A DNA stretch of 42,758 nt, taken from Pseudonocardia hydrocarbonoxydans. GTDB taxonomy: Bacteria; Actinomycetota; Actinomycetes; Mycobacteriales; Pseudonocardiaceae. The notes below the pieces were generated by a model. That model made no database searches. It worked only from the letters and a program-made list of their open reading frames with translations, and was not told the DNA's origin. The stretch spans positions 1 to 42,758 of the forward strand of contig NZ_BJNG01000048.1 of the NCBI RefSeq assembly GCF_006539565.1, read 5' to 3'. Each line of letters starts with the position of its first letter. Positions within the stretch are counted from its first letter, which is position 1. Made by a program: the position numbers and the translations under genes. Below are positions 1 to 7,004 of this stretch, in pieces.

Positions 1-1
1 C

Positions 2-196
2 GAAAGCTTCTTCGCCACCCTCAAGGAAGAGATGATCTACCGACGGGCCTGGCCCACCCGCCACGAACTCGAGATGGAGGTGTTCTCCTTCATCGAGGGC
101 TTCTACAACCCCTTGCGCCGGCACTCCCGGCTGGGCAACCTCAGCCCCGCCGCCTACGAACACCAGCTCACGACACAGACCGAGGTGTCCGGCTGA
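2..196 (+). CDS. IS3-family transposase (OrfB), C-terminal 64 residues
   Basis: The reading frame is open from the window edge to a TGA at 194-196. It begins with ESFFATLKEE, which contains the third acidic residue of the DDE catalytic triad of IS3-type integrase cores, and ends with the family's closing pattern RRHSRLGNLSPAAYE. In IS3 elements this protein is usually made as an OrfAB fusion by programmed frameshifting and carries out copy-out/paste-in transposition. Only the C-terminal end lies inside the window, so whether the element is intact cannot be judged. The stop codon lies inside the proposed terminal inverted repeat, as is common for the family. Confidence 0.9.
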   Translation, partial: ESFFATLKEEMIYRRAWPTRHELEMEVFSFIEGFYNPLRRHSRLGNLSPAAYEHQLTTQTEVSG

Positions 197-210
197 CGGG
201 GGTCACTTCA
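194..210. repeat. Putative right terminal inverted repeat of the IS
   Basis: This 17-bp segment has the form expected of an IS3-family terminus: it ends in CA and overlaps the transposase stop codon. Proof needs the left end of the element, which is not in the window. Confidence 0.6.
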
Positions 211-342
211 GTCCGGCGTTGCCGTCGGTGGCCTCGCCGGTTCGGGAGTCGCCGCGTCGGCGGCAGGGATGCAGCCGGTAAGCAGCCCGATTCCGAGAGC
301 CGCAAACAGGATATGGATCGCAATACGGACGGACGAGCGCAT
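208..342 (-). pseudogene. Lipoprotein N-terminus truncated by the IS insertion
   Basis: Reading leftwards from an ATG at 342, a 44-residue frame begins MRSSVRIAIHILFA and continues through a hydrophobic stretch to the lipobox LLTGC, then a Pro/Ala/Thr-rich linker of the kind that follows the acylated cysteine. GAAAGG lies 5 nt upstream of the ATG as a good ribosome binding site. The frame ends at a TGA whose three bases are the outermost bases of the IS terminus (208-210). The simplest reading is that the IS landed early in a lipoprotein gene and supplied the new stop. A naturally tiny lipoprotein is less likely, because nothing follows the signal and linker. The function of the original protein cannot be told. 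Confidence 0.65.
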
Positions 343-1051
343 GGGGGCCTTTCGGGGAGCTTGCACCTGCTCTCACTTGATCGACGTGTGGTCGGGATCG
401 TTACGGTCGGGCTGTCCCCGCCGGCGCTGGCGAGGTGAGCGGTGTGTATGTCCGCCACCTACCTGGCGAGCTCGCAGACTGCCGCGCGCACCGCGTCCTC
501 GTCGACGGACTCCATCGACGGCCAGACACGGCAGGACGACGATCTGCCGGTCGCCCAGAGTGCCCACGAACTCCCGTCGGCCCCACCGACGTACGGCGTC
601 GACGAGCGCAGCAACAATGGCGTGCCCGGCGTCGTCGCGGGACTGCGCAGTCCCGGCCACCGACAGTGCCGACGTAGTGGGGCGTGGACCCGTCCCGGCC
701 CGTGGCAACGGCCGCGACCTGGCGTCACGAGCACGAGCTCCCCCTCTCCCGCGGTTGATCAGCACAGCAACAAGCTGTCGACGTCAGCGCAAACCCTCCG
801 CGCTGCCCCGTGCGGAGACGGCGGCTGCGGATTCGGAGCCGGCGCAGCCGGTGGGGCGTTCGGGCCGGGCGGGATCACAGGGCACCAGGTCGTGGCGCTG
901 CTTCGTCGCCGGGTCGACACGCACCCTTGCCTCTCACGCGCGCCTTGCCGACCGCCGGAAGTCCCGCCCGGCCGTGCGCGGTTCGCGGCTCATCCCGCGG
1001 CACGACCGTCGCAAAGATGATCTTCTCAGCAGAGAACATGCTGGTCGGACG
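343..1051. other. About 700 bp without a convincing gene; possible decayed gene on the minus strand
   Basis: No frame here has a start with a ribosome binding site together with protein-like composition. Two minus-strand frames look partly coding. One, around 520-640, reads AGHAIVAALVDAVRRWGRRE and then GDRQIVVLPCLAVDG. Another frame just below it reads MESVDEDAVRAAVCELAR before a TAG near 460. Joined by a one-base shift they would make a short C-terminal protein tail, which may be the remnant of a gene that stood upstream of the truncated lipoprotein. The stretch from about 700 to 1050 shows nothing I can name. Confidence 0.3.
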
Positions 1052-1126
1052 TGGAGCCGGGGGTCGGGATCGAACCGACGACCTACCGCTTACAAGGCGG
1101 TTGCTCTACCACTGAGCTACACCGGC
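1052..1126 (-). tRNA. tRNA-Thr (anticodon UGU)
   Basis: The minus strand folds as a complete tRNA of 75 nt including an encoded CCA. The acceptor is GCCGGTG, the D arm GCTC-AGTGGTA-GAGC, the anticodon stem ACCGC/GCGGT around loop CTTGTAA with anticodon TGT, the variable loop AGGTC, and the T arm GTCGG-TTCGATC-CCGAC. It reads ACA/ACG-type threonine codons. The sixth acceptor pair is a T-C mismatch; all other stems pair fully. A likely -10 box, TAGGAT, lies 13 nt upstream (complement of 1140-1145). The gene is divergent from thrE. Confidence 0.95.
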
Positions 1127-1139
1127 CAGAACCTCCCCG

Positions 1140-1145
1140 ATCCTA
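1140..1145 (-). promoter_or_regulatory. Candidate -10 box of the tRNA-Thr gene
   Basis: TAGGAT on the minus strand fits the actinobacterial TANNNT pattern and lies 13 nt before the mature 5' end. No convincing -35 box was seen. Confidence 0.4.
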
Positions 1146-1227
1146 GAGCCTGCGGGCAGGTCGGGCGGTGACGACCCGGGCCGGTGCACGTGGGGCGGCA
1201 CACGGCCGCCGGCCTGTCGACGCCACC

Positions 1228-1233
1228 TACCCT
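1228..1233 (+). promoter_or_regulatory. -10 box of a leaderless transcript upstream of thrE
   Basis: TACCCT lies exactly 6 nt before the ATG at 1240. In actinobacteria this spacing places the transcription start at or next to the start codon, giving a leaderless message. The same geometry recurs before several other genes in the window. Confidence 0.5.
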
Positions 1234-1239
1234 GGTCGT

Positions 1240-1275
1240 ATGCCCCGCAGTACCCCCGCCGTCACGGGCGGCTGA
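1240..1275 (+). CDS. 11-residue leader ORF directly upstream of thrE
   Basis: ATG at 1240 opens a short frame, M-P-R-S-T-P-A-V-T-G-G, ending in TGA two bases before the thrE ATG at 1278. It follows a TACCCT box by 6 nt, so it would be translated from the very 5' end of the message. It holds one serine and two threonine codons, and the downstream gene looks like a threonine/serine exporter. thrE itself has only a weak ribosome binding site (GGCGG inside this ORF), so the small ORF may deliver ribosomes by termination and reinitiation. A regulatory role is inference; chance occurrence is possible in a start this short. Confidence 0.4.
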   Translation: MPRSTPAVTGG

Positions 1276-1277
1276 GC

Positions 1278-2690
1278 ATGTCCGACCGGTCCCCCCGCTT
1301 CACCCGGCGCGTTCGCAGCAAGCTGCGCCAGGAGGCCCACGACCTGCTGCAACCCGGCCCGCCGAGCATGCAGCTGATGTGGCCGATCGGGCCGCAGGTG
1401 CCCGACGACGCGCACGTCCAGGAGGTGCTGGACCTCTGCATGCGGGTGGGCGAGGTGCTGCTGTCCAGCGGCGAGAGCGTCGACGAGACGACGGCGGTCA
1501 TGCTGCGGCTGGCGTCCGCATCGGGGCTCTCGGCCGTCGACGTCGACATCACGTTCACCTCGATCACGATGTGCTGTCACCGCGGGATGGCGGCGACCCC
1601 GGTGACGTCGATGCGGCTGGTGCGGTACCGGGCGCTCGACCTCACCCGGCTGCTCGCGGTCGGGCGGGTCATCGACCGCGTGGAGGCGGGCGAGGTCCAG
1701 GTGCGGCAGGCGGCCACCGAGCTGTCCGAGGCGGTGAACGCGCGCCATCCGTACCCGCGCTGGGTGGCGACGATCGGCTGGGCCGGGCTGGCCGCGTCGA
1801 TCGCGGTGCTGCTCGGCGGGGGCTGGATCACCGGGCTGGCGGCGTTCGGCGTCACGGCCACGATCGACCGGGTCGGGCGGCTGCTCAACCGCCGCGGCCT
1901 GCCCGCGTTCTTCCAGCAGGTCGTCGGCGGGGCGCTGGCCACGGGGGCGACGGTGGCGCTGTTCGGGCTCGGCGCGTTCCCGCCGGGCACCCGGCCGTCG
2001 CTGGTCATCGCGGCGACGATCACAGTGCTGCTGTCGGGGCTGTCGGTCGTCGGCACGGTGCAGGACGCGATCTCCGGCAACTACGTGACGTCGGCGGGGC
2101 GGGCGATGGAGATCCTCCTGCTGTCCGCGGGCCTGCTGGTCGGCGTCGTGATGGGGCTGCGGGTCGGGCTGGAGTTCGCCCCTCCCCTGGAGGTGGCGGG
2201 CGAGCTGCCGACGGGTGCGGGCCGGTTCGGGCTCTCGCTCGTGGCCGGGGCCACCGCCGCGGCCTGCTACGCCCTCGCCGGCTACGCCCCCGGCCGCTCC
2301 CTGCTCGGCGCGGCGCTCGCGGGGGCGGCCGGCTGGGGCACCTACGGGCTGCTCGTGCAGGTCGTGGGCATCGGGCCGGTGCCCGCCACGGGCGTCGCCG
2401 CCGTCGTCATCGGCATCGGGGCCGGGCTGTTCCGGCGCGGCGGCGGGGTGCCGCCGCTGGTCATCACCCTCGCCGGGATCACGCCGCTGCTGCCCGGGTT
2501 CAGCGCCTACCGCGGCTTCTACCAGCTCGCCGTCGAGGGCGTCGCCGACGGCCTGGTGACGATCACCCTCGCGCTCGGCATCGGGCTCGCGCTGGCCGCG
2601 GGGGTCGCGCTCGGCGACTTCCTCACCCGCCCCTACCGCCCGGCGGGTCCGGCCGCCGCGGACCCCGCACCGGACGCCGCCCCCGCGTAG
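1278..2690 (+). CDS. thrE: ThrE-family threonine/serine exporter
   Basis: This 470-residue protein has the two-part build of the ThrE family (DUF1212 plus DUF3815). A soluble N-terminal half of about 150 residues includes LCMRVGEVLLSSGESVDETT and the DVDITFTSI segment, and is followed by about ten hydrophobic segments from near residue 160 to 455, then a short Pro/Ala-rich tail. The well-studied member in Corynebacterium exports L-threonine and L-serine by proton-motive force across the cytoplasmic membrane; substrate here is inferred from family. The ATG is preceded by an 11-codon leader ORF, and the tRNA-Thr gene is divergent. otsA follows after 40 nt on the same strand, so some read-through is possible, but otsA has its own strong ribosome binding site. 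Confidence 0.88.
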   Translation: MSDRSPRFTRRVRSKLRQEAHDLLQPGPPSMQLMWPIGPQVPDDAHVQEVLDLCMRVGEVLLSSGESVDETTAVMLRLASASGLSAVDVDITFTSITMCCHRGMAATPVTSMRLVRYRALDLTRLLAVGRVIDRVEAGEVQVRQAATELSEAVNARHPYPRWVATIGWAGLAASIAVLLGGGWITGLAAFGVTATIDRVGRLLNRRGLPAFFQQVVGGALATGATVALFGLGAFPPGTRPSLVIAATITVLLSGLSVVGTVQDAISGNYVTSAGRAMEILLLSAGLLVGVVMGLRVGLEFAPPLEVAGELPTGAGRFGLSLVAGATAAACYALAGYAPGRSLLGAALAGAAGWGTYGLLVQVVGIGPVPATGVAAVVIGIGAGLFRRGGGVPPLVITLAGITPLLPGFSAYRGFYQLAVEGVADGLVTITLALGIGLALAAGVALGDFLTRPYRPAGPAAADPAPDAAPA

Positions 2691-2730
2691 GCTCGTCGCG
2701 GTCACAACCCGGCAGCGACGAGGAGAGTCC

Positions 2731-4122
2731 GTGGCGGATCAGAGCGCCGAGTTCGTGGTGGTGGCCAACCGGCTGCCGGTCGACCTGGAGAAGCTCCCGG
2801 ACGGCACGCAGCGCTGGAAGCGCAGCCCCGGCGGCCTGGTCACGGCCCTGGAGCCGATGCTGCGCAGCCGCGAGGGCGCGTGGGTCGGCTGGCCGGGCCT
2901 GGCCGACGCCGAGGCCGAGCCGTTCGTCGAGGACGGCCTGACGCTGCACCCGGTGATGCTCACGTCGAAGGACGTGGAGGACTACTACGAGGGGTTCTCC
3001 AACGGCACGCTGTGGCCGCTCTACCACGACGTCGTGGCCCCGCCCGCGTTCCACCGGCACTGGTGGCAGGCCTACGTCCGGGTCAACAAGCGGTTCGCCG
3101 AGGCCGTCGCCGAGGTGGCCGCGCCCGACGCCACGGTCTGGATCCAGGACTACCAGCTCCAGCTCCTGCCGGCCGAGCTGCGCGCGCTGCGCCCCGACCT
3201 GCGGATCGGGTTCTTCCTGCACATCCCGTTCCCGCCCACCGAGCTCTACCAGCAGCTGCCGTGGCGCAAGGAGATCGTCGAGGGGCTGCTCGGCGCCGAC
3301 CTCGTCGGCTTCCACACCCCCGGCGGCGTCCGCAACTTCCGCTGGCTCGCCACCCGCTTCACCGACGCCAAGCCCGGTGCGCGCAACGAGGTGACCTACG
3401 AGGGGCGCACCGTCAAGCTGGGCGCGTTCCCGATCTCGATCGACTCCGCCCATCTCGACGAGCTCTCCCGCAGCCCGGAGGTACAGCAGCGCGCGAAAGA
3501 GATCCGCAACGACCTCGGCAACCCCGAGCGGGTCATCCTCGGCGTCGACCGGCTCGACTACACCAAGGGCATCGACGTCCGGCTGCGCGCGTTCGAGGAG
3601 CTGCTGGAGGAGGACCGGGCGGGCGACACGGTGATGATCCAGCTCGCCACGCCCAGCCGCGAGCGCGTCGAGCACTACCAGACGATGCGTGCGGGCATCG
3701 AGCAGTCGGTGGGCCGGATCAACGGCACGTTCGCCCGCGTCGGGCACCCGGTGCTGCACTACCTGCACCAGTCGCTGCCCCGCGACGAGCTGGCCGCGTT
3801 CTTCGTCGCCGCCGACGTCATGCTGGTCACGCCCCTGCGCGACGGCATGAACCTCGTCGCGAAGGAGTACGTGGCCTGCCGCAGCGACCTCGGCGGCGTG
3901 CTCGTGCTGTCGGAGTTCGCCGGCGCCGCGATCGAGCTGAAGGACTCCGTGCTGGTCAACCCGCACGACACCGACGGCGTCAAGAACGCGCTGCACCGCG
4001 CGCTGACGATGCCGGCCGACGAGTCGCGCAAGCGCATGAAGGCGCTGCGCCGCCAGGTCATGGCCTACGACGTCGACCGCTGGGCCCGGTCCTTCCTCGA
4101 CGCGCTGGGGCTGCCGTCGTGA
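2731..4122 (+). CDS. otsA: Alpha,alpha-trehalose-phosphate synthase (UDP- or ADP-forming)
   Basis: A GT20 glycosyltransferase of 463 residues, the usual length. It joins glucose from a nucleotide sugar to glucose-6-phosphate, making trehalose-6-phosphate in the cytoplasm. Family signatures are present: VVANRLPV with the phosphate-binding Arg near the N-terminus, SPGGLV, WIQDYQLQLLP in the middle, the GVDRLDYTKG loop, and TPLRDGMNLVAKEYVA near the C-terminus, which binds the sugar nucleotide. The GTG start at 2731 has AGGAGA 4-5 nt upstream. The gene overlaps otsB by four bases (GTGA), so both are translated together and form the classical OtsAB route to trehalose for osmotic and desiccation tolerance. 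Confidence 0.96.
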   Translation: MADQSAEFVVVANRLPVDLEKLPDGTQRWKRSPGGLVTALEPMLRSREGAWVGWPGLADAEAEPFVEDGLTLHPVMLTSKDVEDYYEGFSNGTLWPLYHDVVAPPAFHRHWWQAYVRVNKRFAEAVAEVAAPDATVWIQDYQLQLLPAELRALRPDLRIGFFLHIPFPPTELYQQLPWRKEIVEGLLGADLVGFHTPGGVRNFRWLATRFTDAKPGARNEVTYEGRTVKLGAFPISIDSAHLDELSRSPEVQQRAKEIRNDLGNPERVILGVDRLDYTKGIDVRLRAFEELLEEDRAGDTVMIQLATPSRERVEHYQTMRAGIEQSVGRINGTFARVGHPVLHYLHQSLPRDELAAFFVAADVMLVTPLRDGMNLVAKEYVACRSDLGGVLVLSEFAGAAIELKDSVLVNPHDTDGVKNALHRALTMPADESRKRMKALRRQVMAYDVDRWARSFLDALGLPS

Positions 4123-4862
4123 CCGACCTCGACGCCGCCGTCCGCGAGATCGCCGCGGTCCCGACGCTGCTCGTCGCCCTCGACTTCGACGGCGTGCTCG
4201 CCCCGCTCGTGGACGTGCCGTCGGAGTCGCGGCCGCTGCCGGAGTCGGCCGCCGCGCTGGGTTCGCTCGCGACCCTGCCGGGCACGGTCGTCGCCCTGGT
4301 CTCGGGCCGCGGGCTCGCCGACCTCGCCGCGACCTCCGGCTTCGGCACGCCGATCCGGCTGGTCGGCAGCCACGGCGGCGAGTTCGACGACGGCGGCGCC
4401 GTCCTCGACGACGACCAGCGCGCCCTGCTCGACGCGCTCACCGCCGAGCTCGCCGCGGTCGTCGACGGCGAGCCCGGCGTGAAGCTGGAGCACAAGCCGG
4501 CCGGGGTCGCGGTGCACGTGCGGGGCGCCCCACCGGAGGTGGGCGCGCGGGTGCTCGACGCCGTGCGCAACGGCCCGGCCGCCCGCCCCGGCGTCGACGC
4601 CACGCCCGGCAAGGACGTGATCGACCTGGCCGTGCTCCGGGTGAACAAGGGCATGGCCGTCGACGTGCTGCGCGAGCGCACCGGGGCCGACGCCGTGCTG
4701 TTCGCGGGCGACGACGTCACCGACGAGACGGCGTTCGCCCGGCTGCGCCCCGGCGACGTCGGGGTGAAGGTGGGCGACGGCGACACCGCGGCCGGGCACC
4801 GGGTCGCCGGACCGCCCGACGTCGCCCGGCTGCTGGAGCTGCTGCTCGCCGCCCGCGCGTAG
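4119..4862 (+). CDS. otsB: Trehalose-6-phosphate phosphatase
   Basis: A HAD-superfamily phosphatase of 247 residues that removes phosphate from trehalose-6-phosphate. It shows HAD motif I as ALDFDGVLAP (nucleophile and acid/base Asp), motif II in VALVSGR, the cap/substrate loop GSHGGEF and VNKGMAV with the conserved Lys, and motif IV GDDVTDETAF. The start is GTG at 4119, overlapping the otsA stop in the four-base pattern GTGA, which implies translational coupling. The gene ends 4 nt before the convergent stop of the LacI-type regulator, with no clear terminator in the gap. Confidence 0.94.
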   Translation: MTDLDAAVREIAAVPTLLVALDFDGVLAPLVDVPSESRPLPESAAALGSLATLPGTVVALVSGRGLADLAATSGFGTPIRLVGSHGGEFDDGGAVLDDDQRALLDALTAELAAVVDGEPGVKLEHKPAGVAVHVRGAPPEVGARVLDAVRNGPAARPGVDATPGKDVIDLAVLRVNKGMAVDVLRERTGADAVLFAGDDVTDETAFARLRPGDVGVKVGDGDTAAGHRVAGPPDVARLLELLLAARA

Positions 4863-4865
4863 CGC

Positions 4866-5969
4866 CTACCAGCCGGAGAACCAACGCTCCGGGCTGCGCG
4901 GCACCGCGCTGGTGGTGCCGACGATCAGCTCGGTGGGCAGCACGACCGTGCGCGGGCGGTTGCGGTCGCCGCGCTCGAGCAGCAGCTCACCGGCCGCCCG
5001 GCCCTTCTCCAGCACGGGCTGGCGCACCGTCGTGAGCCCGGAACGCAGGCCCTCGGGCACGCCGTCGAAGCCGGTGATCGTCAGGTCCTCGGGCACCGCC
5101 AGCCCGCGCTCGGCGGCGTGGCGCAGGGCGCCGAGGGCCAGGATGTCGGAGGTGCAGGCGATCGCGGTGATCTCCGGGTGGGCGGCCAGCAGCTCGGCCG
5201 CGGCCGCCTGCCCGGCGTCGACGCTGTGGGCGAAGCGCTCGTGCACCGGGATGCCCGCCCAGTCGATCCCGGCCTCGGCGAAGCCGTCGCGCAGGCCGCC
5301 GAGCCGGTTGCGCTGCACCGGGTAGGTGGCGCCGTTCTGCCGGGCGTCGTCGGCGGGGCCGTCGTAGCGGCCGGTGCCCAGGCGCATGCACAGCACGCCG
5401 ATGTGCCGGTGGCCGAGCCCGGTGAGGTGCCGGGCGAGGTCGAGCATCGCGGCGCGGTCGTCGATCCCGACGCGGTCGACGCCCTCGACGTGCAGCGGCT
5501 GGTCGCACACCACCGTCGGCACCGGGCGCTCCAGCACCGCCTTGAAGTGCGGGTCGTCCTCGCGCACGGAGTAGACGACGAACCCGTCGACGCCCGCCTG
5601 GTGCACCGCGGTGACGTCGGCCAGCTCGGGGCTCACCGGCACCAGCAGCAGCCCGGAACCGGCCCGCTCGCAGGCCAGCGCGAGCCCCTCGAGGAAGCCG
5701 GTGGCCGCGGGGTCGCGGAAGGCGTAGGACAGCGCCTCGGTGAGCAGCAGGCCGACGGCGCCCGCCCGGCGGGTGCGCAGCGATCGGGCGACGGGGTCGG
5801 GACCGGGGTAGCCCAGGCGCCGGGCCGCCTCCAGCACGCGCGCCCGCAGCGGGGCGGAGAGCTGGTCGGGGCGGTTGTAGGCGTTGGACACGGTGGTGCG
5901 GGACACACCGAGCTCGGCGGCCAGGGACGCGAGCGTCGCCGGGCGCCGTACGTCACGGGATCCGCGCAT
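4866..5969 (-). CDS. LacI-family transcriptional regulator
   Basis: A 367-residue LacI/GalR regulator. The N-terminus holds the headpiece LASLAAELGVSRTTVSNAYN with hinge pattern RVLEAARRLGYPGPDPVARSLR, followed by a periplasmic-binding-protein-like ligand domain from about residue 70 (AGAVGLLL to the C-terminus, including ITGFDGVPEGLRSGLTTVRQP). Such proteins repress sugar or nucleoside genes until a ligand binds. The effector is unknown. It lies tail-to-tail with otsB and head-to-head, 114 bp away, with znuA, so neither neighbour is a sure target. The ATG at 5969 is 7 nt from a TACCGT box and is probably leaderless; the start region holds AACGGT repeats that could be its own operator. Confidence 0.9.
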   Translation of the reverse strand: MRGSRDVRRPATLASLAAELGVSRTTVSNAYNRPDQLSAPLRARVLEAARRLGYPGPDPVARSLRTRRAGAVGLLLTEALSYAFRDPAATGFLEGLALACERAGSGLLLVPVSPELADVTAVHQAGVDGFVVYSVREDDPHFKAVLERPVPTVVCDQPLHVEGVDRVGIDDRAAMLDLARHLTGLGHRHIGVLCMRLGTGRYDGPADDARQNGATYPVQRNRLGGLRDGFAEAGIDWAGIPVHERFAHSVDAGQAAAAELLAAHPEITAIACTSDILALGALRHAAERGLAVPEDLTITGFDGVPEGLRSGLTTVRQPVLEKGRAAGELLLERGDRNRPRTVVLPTELIVGTTSAVPRSPERWFSGW

Positions 5970-5975
5970 CGGCGC

Positions 5976-5987
5976 AACGGTAACGGT
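5976..5987. promoter_or_regulatory. Leaderless -10 box and AACGGT tandem repeat before the LacI-type gene
   Basis: On the minus strand TACCGT (5977-5982) stands 7 nt before the ATG at 5969. The same bases form two tandem AACGGT copies (5976-5981 and 5982-5987), and a third AACGGT lies at 6051-6056 in the znuA operator region. An operator of the regulator or a shared site is possible. Confidence 0.4.
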
Positions 5988-6036
5988 TCAGACGCGGGGT
6001 AGAAAGTCCGGCGGTCGCCCCGCCCGGGCGACACGC

Positions 6037-6042
6037 TAGAGT
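6037..6042 (+). promoter_or_regulatory. Candidate -10 box of the znuACB operon
   Basis: TAGAGT fits TANNNT. It would start transcription near 6049, inside the palindrome at 6047-6061, leaving a leader of about 35 nt with GGGAGA before the znuA ATG. Confidence 0.45.
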
Positions 6043-6046
6043 GAAT

Positions 6047-6061
6047 CGACAACGGTTATCG
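6047..6061. promoter_or_regulatory. Palindromic operator before znuA (metalloregulator-type)
   Basis: CGACAACGGTTATCG pairs with itself at every position except one, around a central G. It overlaps the predicted transcription start of the metal-transport operon, where a Zur- or MntR-like repressor would act. Which regulator binds is not known from sequence. Confidence 0.5.
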
Positions 6062-6083
6062 CTACTGCTCGGGAGATCGTCGC

Positions 6084-7004
6084 ATGCGACTGCGTCCACT
6101 GGCCGGCGCCACCACCGCCCTCGCCGCCGTCCTCAGCCTGGCCGCGTGCGGTTCGGGCGGCACGGCGGCCCCCGCCGCCGACGACGGCACGCTCACCGTC
6201 GTCGCCTCGACGAACGTGTACGGCAGCATCGCGCAGGCCGTCGGCGGTGACCTGGTCACCGTCGAGTCGCTGATCACGGACCCGGCCGCCGACCCGCACT
6301 CCTATGAGAGCACCCCGGCCGACGCCGCGACCGTCGCGGGCGGCGACATCGTCGTCCACAACGGCGGTGGCTACGACGTGTTCATGCCGCAACTGCTCGA
6401 GTCAGCGGGCGGCGACCCGGTCGTCGTCGAGGTGGCCGGGCTGGTGACCGAGGAACCCGACCGCGGGGAGCTCAACGAGCACTTCTGGTACAGCCTGCCC
6501 ACCGTGCAGGCCCTGGCCGAACGGCTGGCCCAGGACCTCGGCGCCGCCGACGCCGCGAACGCCGCCACCTACACCGCGAACGCCGCCGCGTTCAACGCGG
6601 CGGTCGGCGGGCTCACCGAGCAGGCCCGGGCCGCGGGCGCGGCGGTGCCGGGCGGGCGCGTCGCCGTCACCGAGCCGGTGCCCGGCTACCTGATCGAGAC
6701 GACCGGGCTGACCGACGCCACCCCGCCGGAGTTCTCCGAGGCCGTCGAGGAGGACACCGACCCGCCCGCGGCCGTCGTCGCGGCCACCCTCGCGCTGTTC
6801 GACCCGGCCGCCGTCGACCCGATCCGCGCCCTGATCGTCAACGCGCAGACCGAGACGCCGACCACCGACCAGGTGCGGCAGGCCGCGCAGGCCGCGGGCG
6901 TGCCGGTCGTCGAGTTCACCGAGACGCTGCCCGAGGGCACCGACTACCTCGGCTGGATGACCGCCCAGATCGAGGCCCTGACCGCGGCGCTCAACCCCGT
7001 CTGA
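6084..7004 (+). CDS. Metal ABC transporter substrate-binding lipoprotein (ZnuA/TroA family)
   Basis: A 306-residue cluster A-I solute-binding protein anchored outside the membrane. The signal peptide ends in lipobox LAAC with the acylated cysteine at residue 22. Candidate metal ligands are His72 (DPHSYE), His133 (NEHFWYS), Glu197 (VTEPVPGY) and Glu280 (VEFTE). In zinc-specific ZnuA the third ligand is normally His and a His-rich loop is present; here the third position is Glu and no His-rich loop is seen, a pattern closer to manganese binders such as PsaA, which use Glu and Asp. The metal is therefore uncertain. GGGAGA precedes the ATG. The stop overlaps the znuC start (TGATG). Confidence 0.88.
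   Translation: MRLRPLAGATTALAAVLSLAACGSGGTAAPAADDGTLTVVASTNVYGSIAQAVGGDLVTVESLITDPAADPHSYESTPADAATVAGGDIVVHNGGGYDVFMPQLLESAGGDPVVVEVAGLVTEEPDRGELNEHFWYSLPTVQALAERLAQDLGAADAANAATYTANAAAFNAAVGGLTEQARAAGAAVPGGRVAVTEPVPGYLIETTGLTDATPPEFSEAVEEDTDPPAAVVAATLALFDPAAVDPIRALIVNAQTETPTTDQVRQAAQAAGVPVVEFTETLPEGTDYLGWMTAQIEALTAALNPV

Larger units (their letters stand above)
1..210 (+). mobile_element. Right end of an IS3-family insertion sequence
   Basis: The transposase fragment runs into TGACGGGGGTCACTTCA (194-210), whose complement begins TGAAGTGACCCC. This is the TG...CA terminus typical of IS3-family elements, so the boundary is placed at 210. The left end is outside the window, so the partner repeat and any target-site duplication cannot be checked. 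Sequence beyond 210 changes character and matches the start of a lipoprotein gene on the other strand. Confidence 0.75.

Noticed and set aside
208..342. The short lipoprotein as a complete small gene
   Set aside because: Its stop is made of IS terminal bases and nothing follows the signal peptide and linker, so truncation is the simpler view.
269..1171. A 300-residue plus-strand open frame
   Set aside because: It crosses the tRNA-Thr gene, has Arg/Pro-rich random composition and no ribosome binding site; high GC content makes long chance frames common.
1227..2705. A 492-residue minus-strand frame opposite thrE
   Set aside because: Antisense shadow of a clear membrane protein gene; its own translation is Arg/Asp/His-rich without domains.
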